DNA of 64,000 nucleotides from CAWDMW01 sp963803575 (lineage in GTDB: Bacteria; Pseudomonadota; Alphaproteobacteria; Rickettsiales; UBA998), in contig CAWDMW010000002.1 of assembly GCA_963803575.1 (NCBI GenBank), positions 992,001-1,056,000 of the forward strand, read 5' to 3'. Of the stretch, positions 37,001 through 45,882 are shown piece after piece. The notes under the pieces are model-generated. The model was not told the DNA's origin. It did not search any database and was given only the letters and a program-made list of their open reading frames with translations. Every line of letters begins with the position of its first letter. The stretch's first letter is position 1. A program made the position numbers and the translations under genes.

Positions 37001-37101
37001 AGAAAGAAATGTCGGAAATGAAAAGCTTTCTGGATGAGTATCAACTGACTGATACAACCGCTGCCCCGGATGAGGTAGCCAGCGCGATGGCTGAGCAATA
37101 A
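34072..37101 (+). CDS. Large envelope-associated TPR protein
   Basis: About 1009 residues from the ATG at 34072, chosen over the upstream frame start at 34003 because a signal-peptide-like segment (TRYASIALLSGSCLLPVAGYG) follows it. After about 120 residues of beta-rich sequence comes a Pro/Lys/Ala-rich linker (near 34.53-34.72 kb), a second beta-rich region, and from about residue 470 many helical pairs that look like tetratricopeptide repeats (e.g. LMEPLRDHATYMLGRIYAES). It should lie in the periplasm and act as a scaffold. Such proteins are common in alphaproteobacteria and mostly uncharacterised; I cannot assign a partner. Confidence 0.65.
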   Translation: MTITRLTSLMAVRSFATSSRLTRYASIALLSGSCLLPVAGYGLDVLTSVNGNRARILFSLQDNAKVTPSADGRELTITFDQDVGETLALDAITRAFPAYIAGADYRSDRRSVILDMRDAYRVKPAREGQAKGVDIILPASMGSARMAKPGDNMLSTKEAPSSALTTKTPESPPKAETLKQPVKPQANAKPQADAKPEDEATDSEAKAEKKADDTPMVVTAKKGRVTTNLFFPFHTRTAAASFEWGNDLFVVFSTKQTLDTKKLASVLPNYITDVKQILHPSATILQLGAANTELYSKAKLTNKGYEWMVTASPRSMMPKDVTLPELVSNPPVKPYVALDALQTAATVQFSHPFTGETLNVIPSYKDERGVYPQRQSPDVTILQTGQGIAYIPHHPAVITRRLRQGIRIARDGGLTISENLQAVPQAILAAAESKSHTFFPYERWKVEDIPAFYAREQSLLQAASLADDADIPAIRLKLVQLYMAEGMFLEALGLLDVLKERFPKFYDDHQLSALSGASNFMIGRIAEAKSYFTDETIKDEEEVRLWTRLLDVMQGERRTIDYMGYHKRYIRNYPPEMRRRIAILAADNALSQHKYKTVLSIFDQLEDAMLMEPLRDHATYMLGRIYAESGKLDLAEETLTPLLDNVDDPFLRARSAFTLATTRYKEGLIDRPTLIAELEPLTYLWRGDTFELNLQNLLGELYINNGQYLSGLRAWRDVATYFPGTEIGQDVEERMSETFVTLFNEGGADNLRPLDALSLYYEFRDLTPLGREGDTMIQNLASRMADVDLLDRAAALLEHQVTFRLEKEERSQIGAKLALIHLQNRQPEVTLRVLERTGYGNNTDELVRQRNHLAAISYSKLGKPQRALNVIRNDYSRQAKFIRTDIHWQHQEWEDMARIVEDILATRQDIAAPLDEDETQALLRLAIAYGFRQETKQLQYLRDYFTPLITQDVAQDTFAFLTSGADPVNRDTILRIEKEMSEMKSFLDEYQLTDTTAAPDEVASAMAEQ

Positions 37102-37129
37102 GCGTCTAAGCTTATACTTGAACGCAAGC

Positions 37130-37720
37130 TTATTGTGATGACAAACCAGATGATACAGGGAATAATGGATGAGCTTCTGGCTCTTCCTGTACGGGTTCTT
37201 GCGCAGGACGGTATTGTTCGACCAGTATATCCAGCTCATGTTGAGAGCATAGCGCAAGTAGCACCGGATCTTTAGGCGTCATGTTTTGTGTGTTCCAATG
37301 CGTTTTTTCACGCACGGACTCGATAGTCTTTTTGGTTGTGCCGATCAGTTTGGCAATTTTGCTGTCAGGAATATAGGGATGATATTTCACCAGCCATGCA
37401 ATAGCCTCGGGCTTGTCCTGACGACGTGCTACGGGAGTATATTTCCCACCTTTCGATTTTTTCTTAATGTATTTATTGCTTTGTTTATTGATAACCAGTT
37501 TGACATCAGGATTCGCTTCGCTAAGCGCCAATGCTTCTTCAGTGATTTGTCCAGATTCAAGGGGGCTTTGGCCACGAATACCTGCGGCCACTTCATCGTC
37601 TGCAATGCCTTGCACTTCCAGAGGATGCATACCACAAAAATCAGCAATCTGCTGGAATGTTAGTGCTGTGTTTTCCACCAGCCACACGGCAGTTGCTTTG
37701 GGCATTAACGGCAAACTCAT
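37130..37720 (-). CDS. trcR: Cell cycle transcriptional regulator TrcR (DUF1013)
   Basis: Alphaproteobacterial regulator linked to the cell-cycle network. ATG 37720 is chosen over TTG 37735 because a GAGAGAG-rich site precedes it. The protein begins MSLPLMPKATAVWLVENT with LTFQQIADFCGMHPLEVQGIADDEVA, has a central Lys-rich stretch (IKKKSKGGKYTP), and then DKPEAIAWLVKYHPYIPDSK and SKIAKLIGTTKKTIESVREK, a helix-turn-helix-like segment. About 196 residues, as expected. It converges on the TPR gene. Confidence 0.82.
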   Translation of the reverse strand: MSLPLMPKATAVWLVENTALTFQQIADFCGMHPLEVQGIADDEVAAGIRGQSPLESGQITEEALALSEANPDVKLVINKQSNKYIKKKSKGGKYTPVARRQDKPEAIAWLVKYHPYIPDSKIAKLIGTTKKTIESVREKTHWNTQNMTPKDPVLLALCSQHELDILVEQYRPAQEPVQEEPEAHPLFPVSSGLSSQ

Positions 37721-37796
37721 AGTCTCTCTCTTCAAACATCGGTCAAATCAGTATTCACCATACATGTAATCAGCTTTGCCAAAATACTCAAGCAAA

Positions 37797-38876
37797 TTAT
37801 GTTGATGACTCAGTGGATTCTGGTTTACGCGCGACATATTGTACCATCTCATAATCGGGATAAACACGTACAATGTCATTCGATAACAATGTTAGTCCAA
37901 CACGGTGCAGATGATGACGCACATAACCATCGCTATGCCCAAATCTTCCCATACCCGGAACTAACCCGAAACTATTTTCATTAGAGTAACGCTCTACCTG
38001 AAAGATACATACACCTTCATCCAGTAAACAACGTGCCATACCGTCAAACAACTCGGCAATGTCACCAACATAGTTAAAGACATGCGCCGCCACCACTGCA
38101 TGGAAACGTGGTTTTTGTATGTCTGCCATATAGTGGCGAATATCCTGCAACATGGTTTCTGTATAGACACGGCGATTATCAGGGCGTCGCTTGATTTTTG
38201 CAACATCAAGCATGCTTCGGTTAAAGTCCACGCCGACCAGTTCTTCTGAGCGTTCTGCAAGCAACACGCCGCACAACCCTGTGCCGCACCCCAGTTCCAG
38301 TACCTGATAATTGGTACGCCGTCTGTCTAGTGCGTCCCATACCGCCATATCTGCCAGTTGATGGCCTTTATAACCGGAATCATGTTGCATCACTTCAAAG
38401 GTAGCGGCGTGACTGGTGAAGTAATCCTGCACAATATCGTAGGGCATGTGGGTAGGGTATAGCTCTGCTGTGACAGCGTTGGAATCCAGTGTTGCCAGCA
38501 TGAAAATAGCATTTTCATTGGCAGGGTTTAGCTTGACAGCCTGGCGTAGTGCCGCTTTGGCTTTATCCATGTTTTCCAGTGAAATATAGCAGCATCCCAG
38601 CACATACCATGCTTGTGGATGCTGGGGCGCAAACCATAGAGCAATACGCAACCGTATGATGGCATCACGAAACAGTCCTTTATCTGCCATTTCCTGACCA
38701 ATCACCACATTGGTTTCTACAACGTTTTGCATACGGTAAATCATTGTGTCGATAGCGCGCGCCGGCTTGTCCAGAAAAGAGAACATTTCACCGGTTAGAT
38801 CAGAGAATCGGGTATTTTTTTCCTGTGGTGGGGCAGGTTGCCGTGTGGTGATAGGGGATTGATGCGGCTTCTTCAT
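37797..38876 (-). CDS. TPR and SAM-dependent methyltransferase fusion
   Basis: 359-residue protein with two parts. Residues about 60-135 hold two tetratricopeptide units (AIIRLRIALWFAPQHPQAWY and AKAALRQAVKLNPANENAIF). Residues about 180-320 hold a class I methyltransferase: the SAM loop is VLELGCGTGLCGVLLAER, then LVGVDFNRSMLDVAK. The post-motif region GVCIFQVE fits small-molecule methyltransferases. The TPR half suggests it acts on a protein or in a complex. It is divergent from ubiG. The substrate is unknown. Confidence 0.72.
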   Translation of the reverse strand: MKKPHQSPITTRQPAPPQEKNTRFSDLTGEMFSFLDKPARAIDTMIYRMQNVVETNVVIGQEMADKGLFRDAIIRLRIALWFAPQHPQAWYVLGCCYISLENMDKAKAALRQAVKLNPANENAIFMLATLDSNAVTAELYPTHMPYDIVQDYFTSHAATFEVMQHDSGYKGHQLADMAVWDALDRRRTNYQVLELGCGTGLCGVLLAERSEELVGVDFNRSMLDVAKIKRRPDNRRVYTETMLQDIRHYMADIQKPRFHAVVAAHVFNYVGDIAELFDGMARCLLDEGVCIFQVERYSNENSFGLVPGMGRFGHSDGYVRHHLHRVGLTLLSNDIVRVYPDYEMVQYVARKPESTESST

Positions 38877-38988
38877 AACATTATATTGTCAGCTAGTGTC
38901 TATAGGATCAGTCTGAGAAGGCGTAGGTTGCGCTTTCTTAAGTAGAAGTATAGTATATACTGAATAACGTAATGTAAAAAGGCTTTTC

Positions 38989-39756
38989 ATGCAACTAGCT
39001 CCGGTACCTACCCATTCTGACTATCGTGACACGGTAGATGAGACAGAAATTGCTAAATTTAGCGCAATGGCAGATGCGTGGTGGGATGCGAAAGGGAAGT
39101 TTCGTCCATTACACGAGATTACCCCGTTACGTATAGACTACATATGTAACCATGTTTGCGCTTTTATGGCGCGTGATCGCCGTCAATCGTTGCCTTTAGA
39201 TGGTTTAACCATATTAGATATTGGATGTGGCGGAGGTCTGGCCGCTGAACCCCTGTCACGGCTGGGCGCTGATGTAACGGGCATTGATGCGTCAGACAAG
39301 AATATTGAGGTAGCGAAAGCACATGCGGCGCAATCTGGGCTGGATATCCAGTATATTGCTGGTAGAGCAGAAACGTTATGTGAACAACAAAAGCACTACG
39401 ATGTTGTGCTGGCGCTGGAAATTATTGAACATGTGGCAGACGTGGATGCTTTTTTGCGTTGTATTTATGATCTTACCAATGATGGGGGCGTGATTATTGT
39501 GACTACACTGAACCGCACATTAAAGTCACTGCTAACAGCCAAAATTGGTGCAGAATATGTGTTGCGCTGGTTGCCTGTTGGAACGCATGACTGGAACAAG
39601 TTTTTGCAACCCTCAGAAATTGTCATGCCGTTAATGCAGTATGGCTGCAAGCAGAGAGACTTAACCGGTATGGTCTATCATCCTTTCTCACGTAGCTGGT
39701 CACTGGATAAGGATGATGTATCTGTTAATTACCTGCTTTGCTTACAGAAAGCTTAG
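38989..39756 (+). CDS. ubiG: Ubiquinone biosynthesis O-methyltransferase
   Basis: Performs both O-methylations in ubiquinone synthesis. It opens with EIAKFSAMADAWWDAKGKFRPLHEITPLR-type sequence, the UbiG signature, then the SAM loop LDIGCGGGLAAEPLSRLGA near residues 74-92, GIDAS, and the ALEIIEHVADVDAF motif. Residues THDWNKFLQPSEI match the family C-terminal region. 255 residues is normal. No other ubi gene is in the window. Confidence 0.94.
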   Translation: MQLAPVPTHSDYRDTVDETEIAKFSAMADAWWDAKGKFRPLHEITPLRIDYICNHVCAFMARDRRQSLPLDGLTILDIGCGGGLAAEPLSRLGADVTGIDASDKNIEVAKAHAAQSGLDIQYIAGRAETLCEQQKHYDVVLALEIIEHVADVDAFLRCIYDLTNDGGVIIVTTLNRTLKSLLTAKIGAEYVLRWLPVGTHDWNKFLQPSEIVMPLMQYGCKQRDLTGMVYHPFSRSWSLDKDDVSVNYLLCLQKA

Positions 39757-39784
39757 ATACACCTATAGTCGTTAGTGTAACGCT

Positions 39785-41782
39785 CTAGTTAGAACTCACC
39801 GTAATATCGGCTCTTTCACTTGGCCCATCAGGAATGTTATTACCCAACGCCTGTACAGAAACCCGCATATTCTCAATCCCTAAATCAATTAGGAAGGCTC
39901 TGACTGCTAATGCTCTCGCTAGAGAAACACGACTGGCAATTTGTGCCTGATCGCTATTGCCAGATGCGTAAGCCGTGACCGTAATGCTTGTGTTAGCGTT
40001 TGATACCAGTTCTTTAGATAGATTGATAAGGGGCTGTTGAAACGCTAAAGGCACCTCTGTTTCTGACTGTGAAAAATAGACGGACAGCACAACATCATCA
40101 TCGCTTCCAGATAAATCTATCGGCTCAATAGGCGGTAGAGAAGCTATTTGCTGTTCGTTTTCGTCAACAGATACGTCTGGTATCGTTGATTCTGACACAG
40201 GTGGTTCTGACTCAGAAAATGGTAGTGATGGCAGGGGTGGCAACGTATCCATTTGGGCGATTTCATCATTTGGCGCAGATTCGGTATCGCTACCAAAGCC
40301 GGGCAATGGCGGCAGATCATCCTGATATGCATCATCTGCACCAGATGCATTATCGTCTCCGAACGGTAGCGGTGGCAAATCGTCATTTTGCGTTATTGCA
40401 GCTACTGGAGGCGTATCTTGCACAGGGGGTACTTTTTTCTGCTGTGTCACTTGTGTAGGCGCAGGAAGTGGAGGCAATGGTGCTTCTTCTTCATCGCCAC
40501 CAAGGAACGATTTAAAAGCAGATTTCAAATTGGGGAACAGGCCGCCTTCTGTCTCTTTCTTTGGTTCTGGCACTGCTGCTGGAGTCACGGGGGATTCAGG
40601 TGCAGGAACAGGTGGAAGAGACGGTGCAGGTTCAGCTACAGGCGGTTCAGCTATTGCTGCTACTTCTGGTTCCGACTCTCGGGCTACATCAGGCTCAGCT
40701 TCAATATCCGCCATATCCATGAGTGGCTCTTCAGCGTCTTCCTCGACAAACATTTCTTCATCCATGACTGGCGGCATGTCGATTGATGATTCAGGAGCGT
40801 CTGATTGCGCATCATCACTATCTTGTGTTTCTTCCTCTATCTCCTCTACAGAAAGCTCTTCAAATGGTGGGAAATCGTCCATCTTTTCCGGTGAGGGTAA
40901 GTCAGGGATGTCCTCAAAACCTGTTTCCTCCTCATCAGAAGCGTCAGATGGCAGAGAGATATCGGACAAGCCATCATCCATAGCCGCAATAGTTTTTTCT
41001 TCGGGCTCTATAGTTGCAATGTCTTTGGTTGGTATGTCTGGCAATACTGGTGGCACGGGTTCTGCCAAATCAGGCAACTCTGGGAAAGTGTCTTCTTCCT
41101 CTATCAACGTCTCTTTTGGCAGAGGCGGAAGAGTTGCTGGCTCTGTTGGCAAAGTGGCAAAATCTTCATTGCTCATGACGTCATCCAACGACATATCTAC
41201 GTTTGGAGAAGTCTCAAATTCTTCTACAATTTCCAGTTCTGGTTCAGGGATGGTTTGCGGTATAACAACCGGAGGTGGAGCAGGTCTTTCTTCAATCACA
41301 GCAGGTGGCACCACTGGAGGCTTTGGCTTTGGTGGAGCAGATGCGACTTTCTTTGGTTTAGGCGCAGACGCTGGAATCGCGTTAGCCGGTTCTGGTGCGA
41401 TAGCAACGGGCTGTGGCTTTTGGGCTACAGTTGTATTTGCAGGCTTACGTATTTTAGGGGCTGGCGAAGTAGGCGCAGGCGCAATAATAGCAGGTTTTGA
41501 CTGATAAGGTTGTGCTGCTATGATTGGTGCTACCGGACGATTTTGTACCACATCTCCTACTGTAGATTGTCTGGCATACATGCGATCCTGCTGTACAGAG
41601 CGGCGCAATGCCTGCAATGCTTCAACCCGTACCTCAATGCTTGGTCGTTGCGGTATCAAGCGACGTGCAGATGCGTCATCAGCATGAAAGATACTCGCTG
41701 CAAACATACTGGTGACCAGCGCAGTGGAAACAACGTGCCTGTACGTAATGGGGTGAGCAACAGAAGCAAAAAAGTGATTCAT
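39785..41782 (-). CDS. Acidic Pro-rich OmpA-like envelope protein
   Basis: About 665 residues from ATG 41782, which begins a signal peptide (VVSTALVTSMFAASIFHADDASA). A Pro/Ala/Lys-rich part (to about residue 190) is followed by a long region very rich in Pro, Glu, Asp, Ser and Ala with repeated DLPPLP and PPLPS-like units (about residues 190-570), then an OmpA-like domain of about 100 residues with VYFSQSETEVP and VSVQALGNNIPDGPSERAD. The OmpA domain would bind peptidoglycan and the extended middle could span the periplasm. The composition produces a long spurious open frame on the other strand. Confidence 0.75.
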   Translation of the reverse strand: MNHFFASVAHPITYRHVVSTALVTSMFAASIFHADDASARRLIPQRPSIEVRVEALQALRRSVQQDRMYARQSTVGDVVQNRPVAPIIAAQPYQSKPAIIAPAPTSPAPKIRKPANTTVAQKPQPVAIAPEPANAIPASAPKPKKVASAPPKPKPPVVPPAVIEERPAPPPVVIPQTIPEPELEIVEEFETSPNVDMSLDDVMSNEDFATLPTEPATLPPLPKETLIEEEDTFPELPDLAEPVPPVLPDIPTKDIATIEPEEKTIAAMDDGLSDISLPSDASDEEETGFEDIPDLPSPEKMDDFPPFEELSVEEIEEETQDSDDAQSDAPESSIDMPPVMDEEMFVEEDAEEPLMDMADIEAEPDVARESEPEVAAIAEPPVAEPAPSLPPVPAPESPVTPAAVPEPKKETEGGLFPNLKSAFKSFLGGDEEEAPLPPLPAPTQVTQQKKVPPVQDTPPVAAITQNDDLPPLPFGDDNASGADDAYQDDLPPLPGFGSDTESAPNDEIAQMDTLPPLPSLPFSESEPPVSESTIPDVSVDENEQQIASLPPIEPIDLSGSDDDVVLSVYFSQSETEVPLAFQQPLINLSKELVSNANTSITVTAYASGNSDQAQIASRVSLARALAVRAFLIDLGIENMRVSVQALGNNIPDGPSERADITVSSN

Positions 41783-41852
41783 AAAGGGGTTACCAGATAA
41801 CATAGGTCACAGCAGTTAAGATATATAGATGATACATAAAGTTATAATAATA

Positions 41853-42671
41853 TCAAGTTTCTCGTTTTTGACGAATCATCGTCTGATAGGCGGTAGGGCT
41901 TCCTGCAAAAATGGATAAATGCTTATAAGGGTCGCCGTTTGTGCCATCGGGCAGGCACATGACTCCGCCTGCTTCTTTTACCAGCAACATACCGGCAGCC
42001 ACATCCCATTCCTTTAGCTTTGGAAACCATACAGCGTCATAACGCCCGGCAGCTACGTAAGCCAGATCCAGTGCGGCAGCTCCACTGCGGCGAATCACAG
42101 CATCTATGCCGTCAGCATAATCTGACAATGCAGAACATTCCTTAGAATGCTGACCCTTGCGTCGGGAAGTGCCAGTCACAAAGTAAAAATCGGTTGCACG
42201 ACGTGACACACCTAATTTGCGTTGATTGACATACGCCCCTTTTCCTGCTTCTGCCATAAACATCTCATCATGCACCGGGTCATACACTACGCCTGCGATT
42301 AGTTCGCTCCCTTTATCAGTGATTCTCTCTACCCCTACGGATACGCAGAAGTAAGGGATGGCATGCATAAAGTTCGTGGTGCCATCCAGCGGATCAATGA
42401 CCCAACGCATGTTGGTGCTACCTTCAATGGTACCACTTTCTTCCATGAGAAAGCCAAAATCCGGACGCGCGCGATGCAGGTTCTCATGTAAGATTTTTTC
42501 TACCTTTTTGTCAGTGATAGTGACAAAATCCATGGCGCCTTTTTTGGATATTTGGAGGCTATCAACTTCTCCAAAATCACGTAAAATCTGGCGGGTGGTT
42601 TTTTCAACTGCCCCGATCATGACATTAATTAACGGAGTATTCAGGCCGTAGCGGCGTTCGTAAGCAGCCAT
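41853..42671 (-). CDS. suhB: Inositol monophosphatase family protein (SuhB-like)
   Basis: Metal-dependent phosphatase, 272 residues from the ATG at 42671, which lies 4 bases after the efp stop (the upstream TTG at 42692 would overlap efp). Active-site motifs are complete: MEESG (Glu for metal 1), WVIDPLDGTTNF with both Asp residues, and WDVAAGMLLVKEAGG. In proteobacteria SuhB acts on inositol phosphates and also affects ribosome assembly through antitermination. It sits in the order efp-suhB, common in alphaproteobacteria. Confidence 0.9.
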   Translation of the reverse strand: MAAYERRYGLNTPLINVMIGAVEKTTRQILRDFGEVDSLQISKKGAMDFVTITDKKVEKILHENLHRARPDFGFLMEESGTIEGSTNMRWVIDPLDGTTNFMHAIPYFCVSVGVERITDKGSELIAGVVYDPVHDEMFMAEAGKGAYVNQRKLGVSRRATDFYFVTGTSRRKGQHSKECSALSDYADGIDAVIRRSGAAALDLAYVAAGRYDAVWFPKLKEWDVAAGMLLVKEAGGVMCLPDGTNGDPYKHLSIFAGSPTAYQTMIRQKRET

Positions 42672-42675
42672 AAGA

Positions 42676-43239
42676 TTATTTTGCCCGCTCAATATAGGTT
42701 AGTTCTGACGTATCAACAACGATCATATCGCCACTATTGATGAAGGGTGGTACCATCACACGCACCCCGTTGACCAGCACAGCGGGTTTGTAAGATGATG
42801 TAGCCGTTTGTCCTTTTACCACAGGTTCTGTCTCCGCAATTTCTGCGGTTGCCTGTTGAGGCAATGCCACACTGATTGGCTCGCCTTCATAGAGTTCAAT
42901 TTTTACCTGCATACCGTCTTCTAAAAATGGGCGTGCTTCACCTAGTAATTCGGTATTTAAAGTGATCTGTTCATAATCCTGCTGATTCATAAACACCAGA
43001 TGTTCGCCTTCTTCATACAGGAATTGATAATCCATCTGATCCAGTCGCACACGCTCCACCGACTCGTCTGAACGAAACCGTTCATTCAGCTTGGTGCCAT
43101 TGCGAATATCTTTCATTTCCACCTGATTAAAGGCGCCGCCTTTACCGGGTTTTACGTGCTGCGTTTTGGTGACTACCCATAGCTGGTTTTTATGCTCCAG
43201 TACGTTGCCTACGCGAATTGATACGCCATCAATTTTCAT
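42676..43239 (-). CDS. efp: Elongation factor P
   Basis: Relieves ribosome stalling at proline runs. Domain I carries the modification-loop lysine in VKPGKGGAFNQVEMK (Lys33, the equivalent of Lys34). Domain III ends with the usual ATSSYKPAVLVNG and VMVPPFINSGDMIVVDT segment, then the basic tail ERAK. 187 residues. No lysyltransferase gene (epmA/poxA) is in the window. Its target proteins would include the Pro-rich OmpA-like protein encoded two genes downstream. Confidence 0.97.
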   Translation of the reverse strand: MKIDGVSIRVGNVLEHKNQLWVVTKTQHVKPGKGGAFNQVEMKDIRNGTKLNERFRSDESVERVRLDQMDYQFLYEEGEHLVFMNQQDYEQITLNTELLGEARPFLEDGMQVKIELYEGEPISVALPQQATAEIAETEPVVKGQTATSSYKPAVLVNGVRVMVPPFINSGDMIVVDTSELTYIERAK

Positions 43240-43312
43240 TGTATGTGATTATCCTGTCTAATTTGAGCGGAACCTAGCAAATTCTTGACTATGTGACAAT
43301 CGCTATCTGCAT

Positions 43313-44086
43313 TTATGACAGGACATAATGGTCGATAAAGAAATAGCCCGTCGTCATAGTTGCTACCATCAGCACAAAACGCCGTACATGATGTGCAGGA
43401 AAGTAGAGGGAAAACCGTGCGCCTAAATACCCGCCTGCAATGGCACTGCCAACCATGATGCCGGCTACGTTCCACATGACCACATCAGAAAAGACAAAGG
43501 TAAAGAATGCAGCGGAATTAATGCTGGCAGCGATGACGGTTTTACGTGCATTCATTTCGTGGATGTCATCTAGTCCCAGCACGTATAAGACAGCCAGTGT
43601 TAAGATACCAATGCCCGCACCAAAGAAGCCGCCATATATGGCCGTGATACTGAGTAACAATGTGGCAATGGTTACGCTCACCCATGGGTGATTATGTCCG
43701 CTTTTGCCGAGCTGTGCAATACGTTTGCCGTAAGCAAAGAGCAGAGTTGCAATCAGCATTAGCCATGGCACGAGATAGGAGAAGGTTGCATTGTCAATGG
43801 CCAGTAGGATACGTGCGCCAAGCCAGCCGCCGACTACTGATAATGCCATCATCCAGCCTAGCGTGCGAATATGGGTGCCTAAATGCTGACGAAATGCATA
43901 GACGCTGGCAAGCGATGCTGGCCAGAGTGCAATCGTGCAGGTAGCGTTGGCGGCAATGGGGGCAGCGCCTGTGAATAGCAGGGCAGGAAACGCAAAGAAT
44001 GTGCCGCCACCTGCCACAGCATTCAGTGCGCCAGCAAAGAAAGCAGATGCGATAAAGGTAAGAATATCCAGCGTGCTATAATCCAT
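43313..44086 (-). CDS. TauE/SafE (TSUP) family permease
   Basis: Integral inner-membrane protein of 257 residues with about eight hydrophobic segments. The GGGTFFAFPALLFTGAAPIAANATC opening (residues near 26-50) and the internal repeat GGFFGAGIGILTLAVLYVLG, followed by NARKTVIAASINSAAF, match the TSUP family, which exports sulfite, sulfoacetate or similar organosulfur anions. It lies between groEL and efp on the same strand, so the substrate is not given by context. Confidence 0.85.
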   Translation of the reverse strand: MDYSTLDILTFIASAFFAGALNAVAGGGTFFAFPALLFTGAAPIAANATCTIALWPASLASVYAFRQHLGTHIRTLGWMMALSVVGGWLGARILLAIDNATFSYLVPWLMLIATLLFAYGKRIAQLGKSGHNHPWVSVTIATLLLSITAIYGGFFGAGIGILTLAVLYVLGLDDIHEMNARKTVIAASINSAAFFTFVFSDVVMWNVAGIMVGSAIAGGYLGARFSLYFPAHHVRRFVLMVATMTTGYFFIDHYVLS

Positions 44087-44115
44087 ATATCGTACTCAAA
44101 TATGAGTGTAAGTAC

Positions 44116-44152
44116 AAAAAAGAGAGATGATCCGCAAACCATCTCTCTTTTT
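44116..44152 (-). terminator. Bidirectional terminator after groEL
   Basis: AAAAAAGAGAGATG (44116-44129) and CATCTCTCTTTTT (44140-44152) pair into a stem with a 10-base loop. On the minus strand the stem ends in a T-run, 38 bases past the groEL stop; the A/T symmetry lets it work on both strands. Confidence 0.85.
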
Positions 44153-44189
44153 CAAAGGTATGCGTGAGCATACGGGTGAGGGTGTGAGC

Positions 44190-45852
44190 TTAGAAGCCCA
44201 TACCACCCATTCCGCCCATGCCACCCATTCCGGCCATAGCATCAGCACCACCAGCGCCGCCGCCAGAATTTTCTTCCGGCTTGTCAGCAACCAGTGCTTC
44301 TGTCGTAATTAATAGACCAGCATACCGATGCAGCATCCTGAAGCGCTGTACGTACCACTTTGGTTGGGTCAATAATACCTGTCTTAACCATGTCACAATA
44401 CTCAAGTGTTTGAGCATTGAAGCCATAATCGGTATCGTCGCTTTCAAGCAGTTTACCAGCAACAACTGCACCGTCAAGACCTGCATTTTCAACAATTTGA
44501 CGAAGTGGAGCCTGAAGCGCACGACGTACAATATTGATACCTGCTTTTTCTTCTTCGTTCAGTGTTTCCACTTTCTCGAGAATCTTTGAGCAGTAAAGCA
44601 ACGTTGTTCCACCACCAGGTACGATACCTTCTTCAACCGCAGCGCGAGTCGCGTGCAATGCATCATCAACACGGTCTTTGCGCTCTTTCACTTCCACTTC
44701 CGTTGCACCACCGACTTTAAGTACAGCAACACCGCCTGCAAGTTTCGCCAGGCGCTCTTGTAGTTTCTCGCGATCATAGTCAGAAGTCGTTTCTTCCACT
44801 TGATTACGAATCTGGCCACAACGTGCTTCAATGGCTGACTTGTCGCCAACACCGTCAATAATGGTGGTTTCTTCTTTGCTGATAACCACTTTTTTTGCAG
44901 AACCCAGCATTTCAACGGTTACGTTTTCAAGCTTGATGCCTAAATCTTCACTGATAACCTGACCACCTGTCAGAATCGCGATATCTTCAAGCATTGCTTT
45001 GCGACGATCACCAAAACCAGGTGCTTTAACAGCCGCTACTTTCAGACCGCCACGCAATTTGTTGACAACCAATGTTGCAAGTGCTTCGCCTTCCACATCT
45101 TCAGCGATGATAAGTAATGGACGCTGAGACTGCACGACGGACTCAAGCAATGGCAACATTTGTTGCAGACCAGAAAGTTTCTTTTCAAAGAACAGAATAT
45201 ATGGGTTGTCCAGCTCGGTAATCATTTTGTCAGAATTTGTGACAAAGTAAGGTGATAGGTACCCACGATCAAACATCATCCCTTCAACAACGTCTAGTTC
45301 AAACTCCAAGCCTTTCGCTTCTTCAACCGTGATAACGCCTTCTTTGCCGACTTTATCCATCGCTTCAGCCAGTTTCTCACCGATGACTTTATCACCATTA
45401 GCAGAAATCGTACCGACCTGTGCAATTTCTTCGTGAGAAGAAATATTTTTGCTTTTTGACTGTATTTCTGCAACCACAGCAGCGACTGCTTTGTCAATGC
45501 CACGTTTCAGATCCATTGGGTTTAGACCAGCTGCAACGGCTTTTGCACCTTCACGAACAATTGCTTGTGCTAGTACGGTTGCAGTGGTTGTGCCATCACC
45601 AGCGGTATCAGCTGTTTTGCTTGCCACTTCACGCAGCATTTGCGCGCCCATATTTTGGAATTTGTTTGATAGTGAAATTTCTTTCGCTACACTGACACCA
45701 TCTTTGGTCATGCGAGGTGCGCCAAATGATTTTTCCAGTACCACGTTGCGACCTTTTGGTCCCAATGTTACTTTTACGGCGTTTGCCAGAATGTCTGCAC
45801 CTTCCAGAATTAGCGCGCGTGCATCTGTTCCGAATTTTAGTTCTTTAGCCAT
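44190..45852 (-). CDS. groEL: Chaperonin GroEL, with an apparent one-base frameshift near the C-terminus
   Basis: 60 kDa chaperonin. The gene is normal (ATP-binding DGTTTATVLAQ, KVTLGPKGRNV) up to DPTKVVRTALQDAASV, then breaks: an extra base near 44322 (GTA T GCT GGT where GTA GCT GGT is expected) makes the original frame end 12 codons later at 44284 with an odd tail (CWSINYDRSTGC). The correct ending, AGLLITTEALVADKPEE then GGMGGMGGMGGMGF, lies intact in the next frame to the stop at 44190. The full spliced length would be about 553 residues. The lost part contains the final equatorial beta-strand and the Gly/Met tail. AAGGAG precedes the ATG. See findings. Confidence 0.93.
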
Positions 45853-45882
45853 AATGAATGATTCTCCTTAATAGTAATGTGT

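Noticed and set aside
40530..41504. 324-codon open frame on the plus strand, Ser/Gly/Ala-rich
   Set aside because: It is the antisense of the acidic Pro-rich part of the OmpA-like gene; its low-complexity protein simply mirrors that composition.
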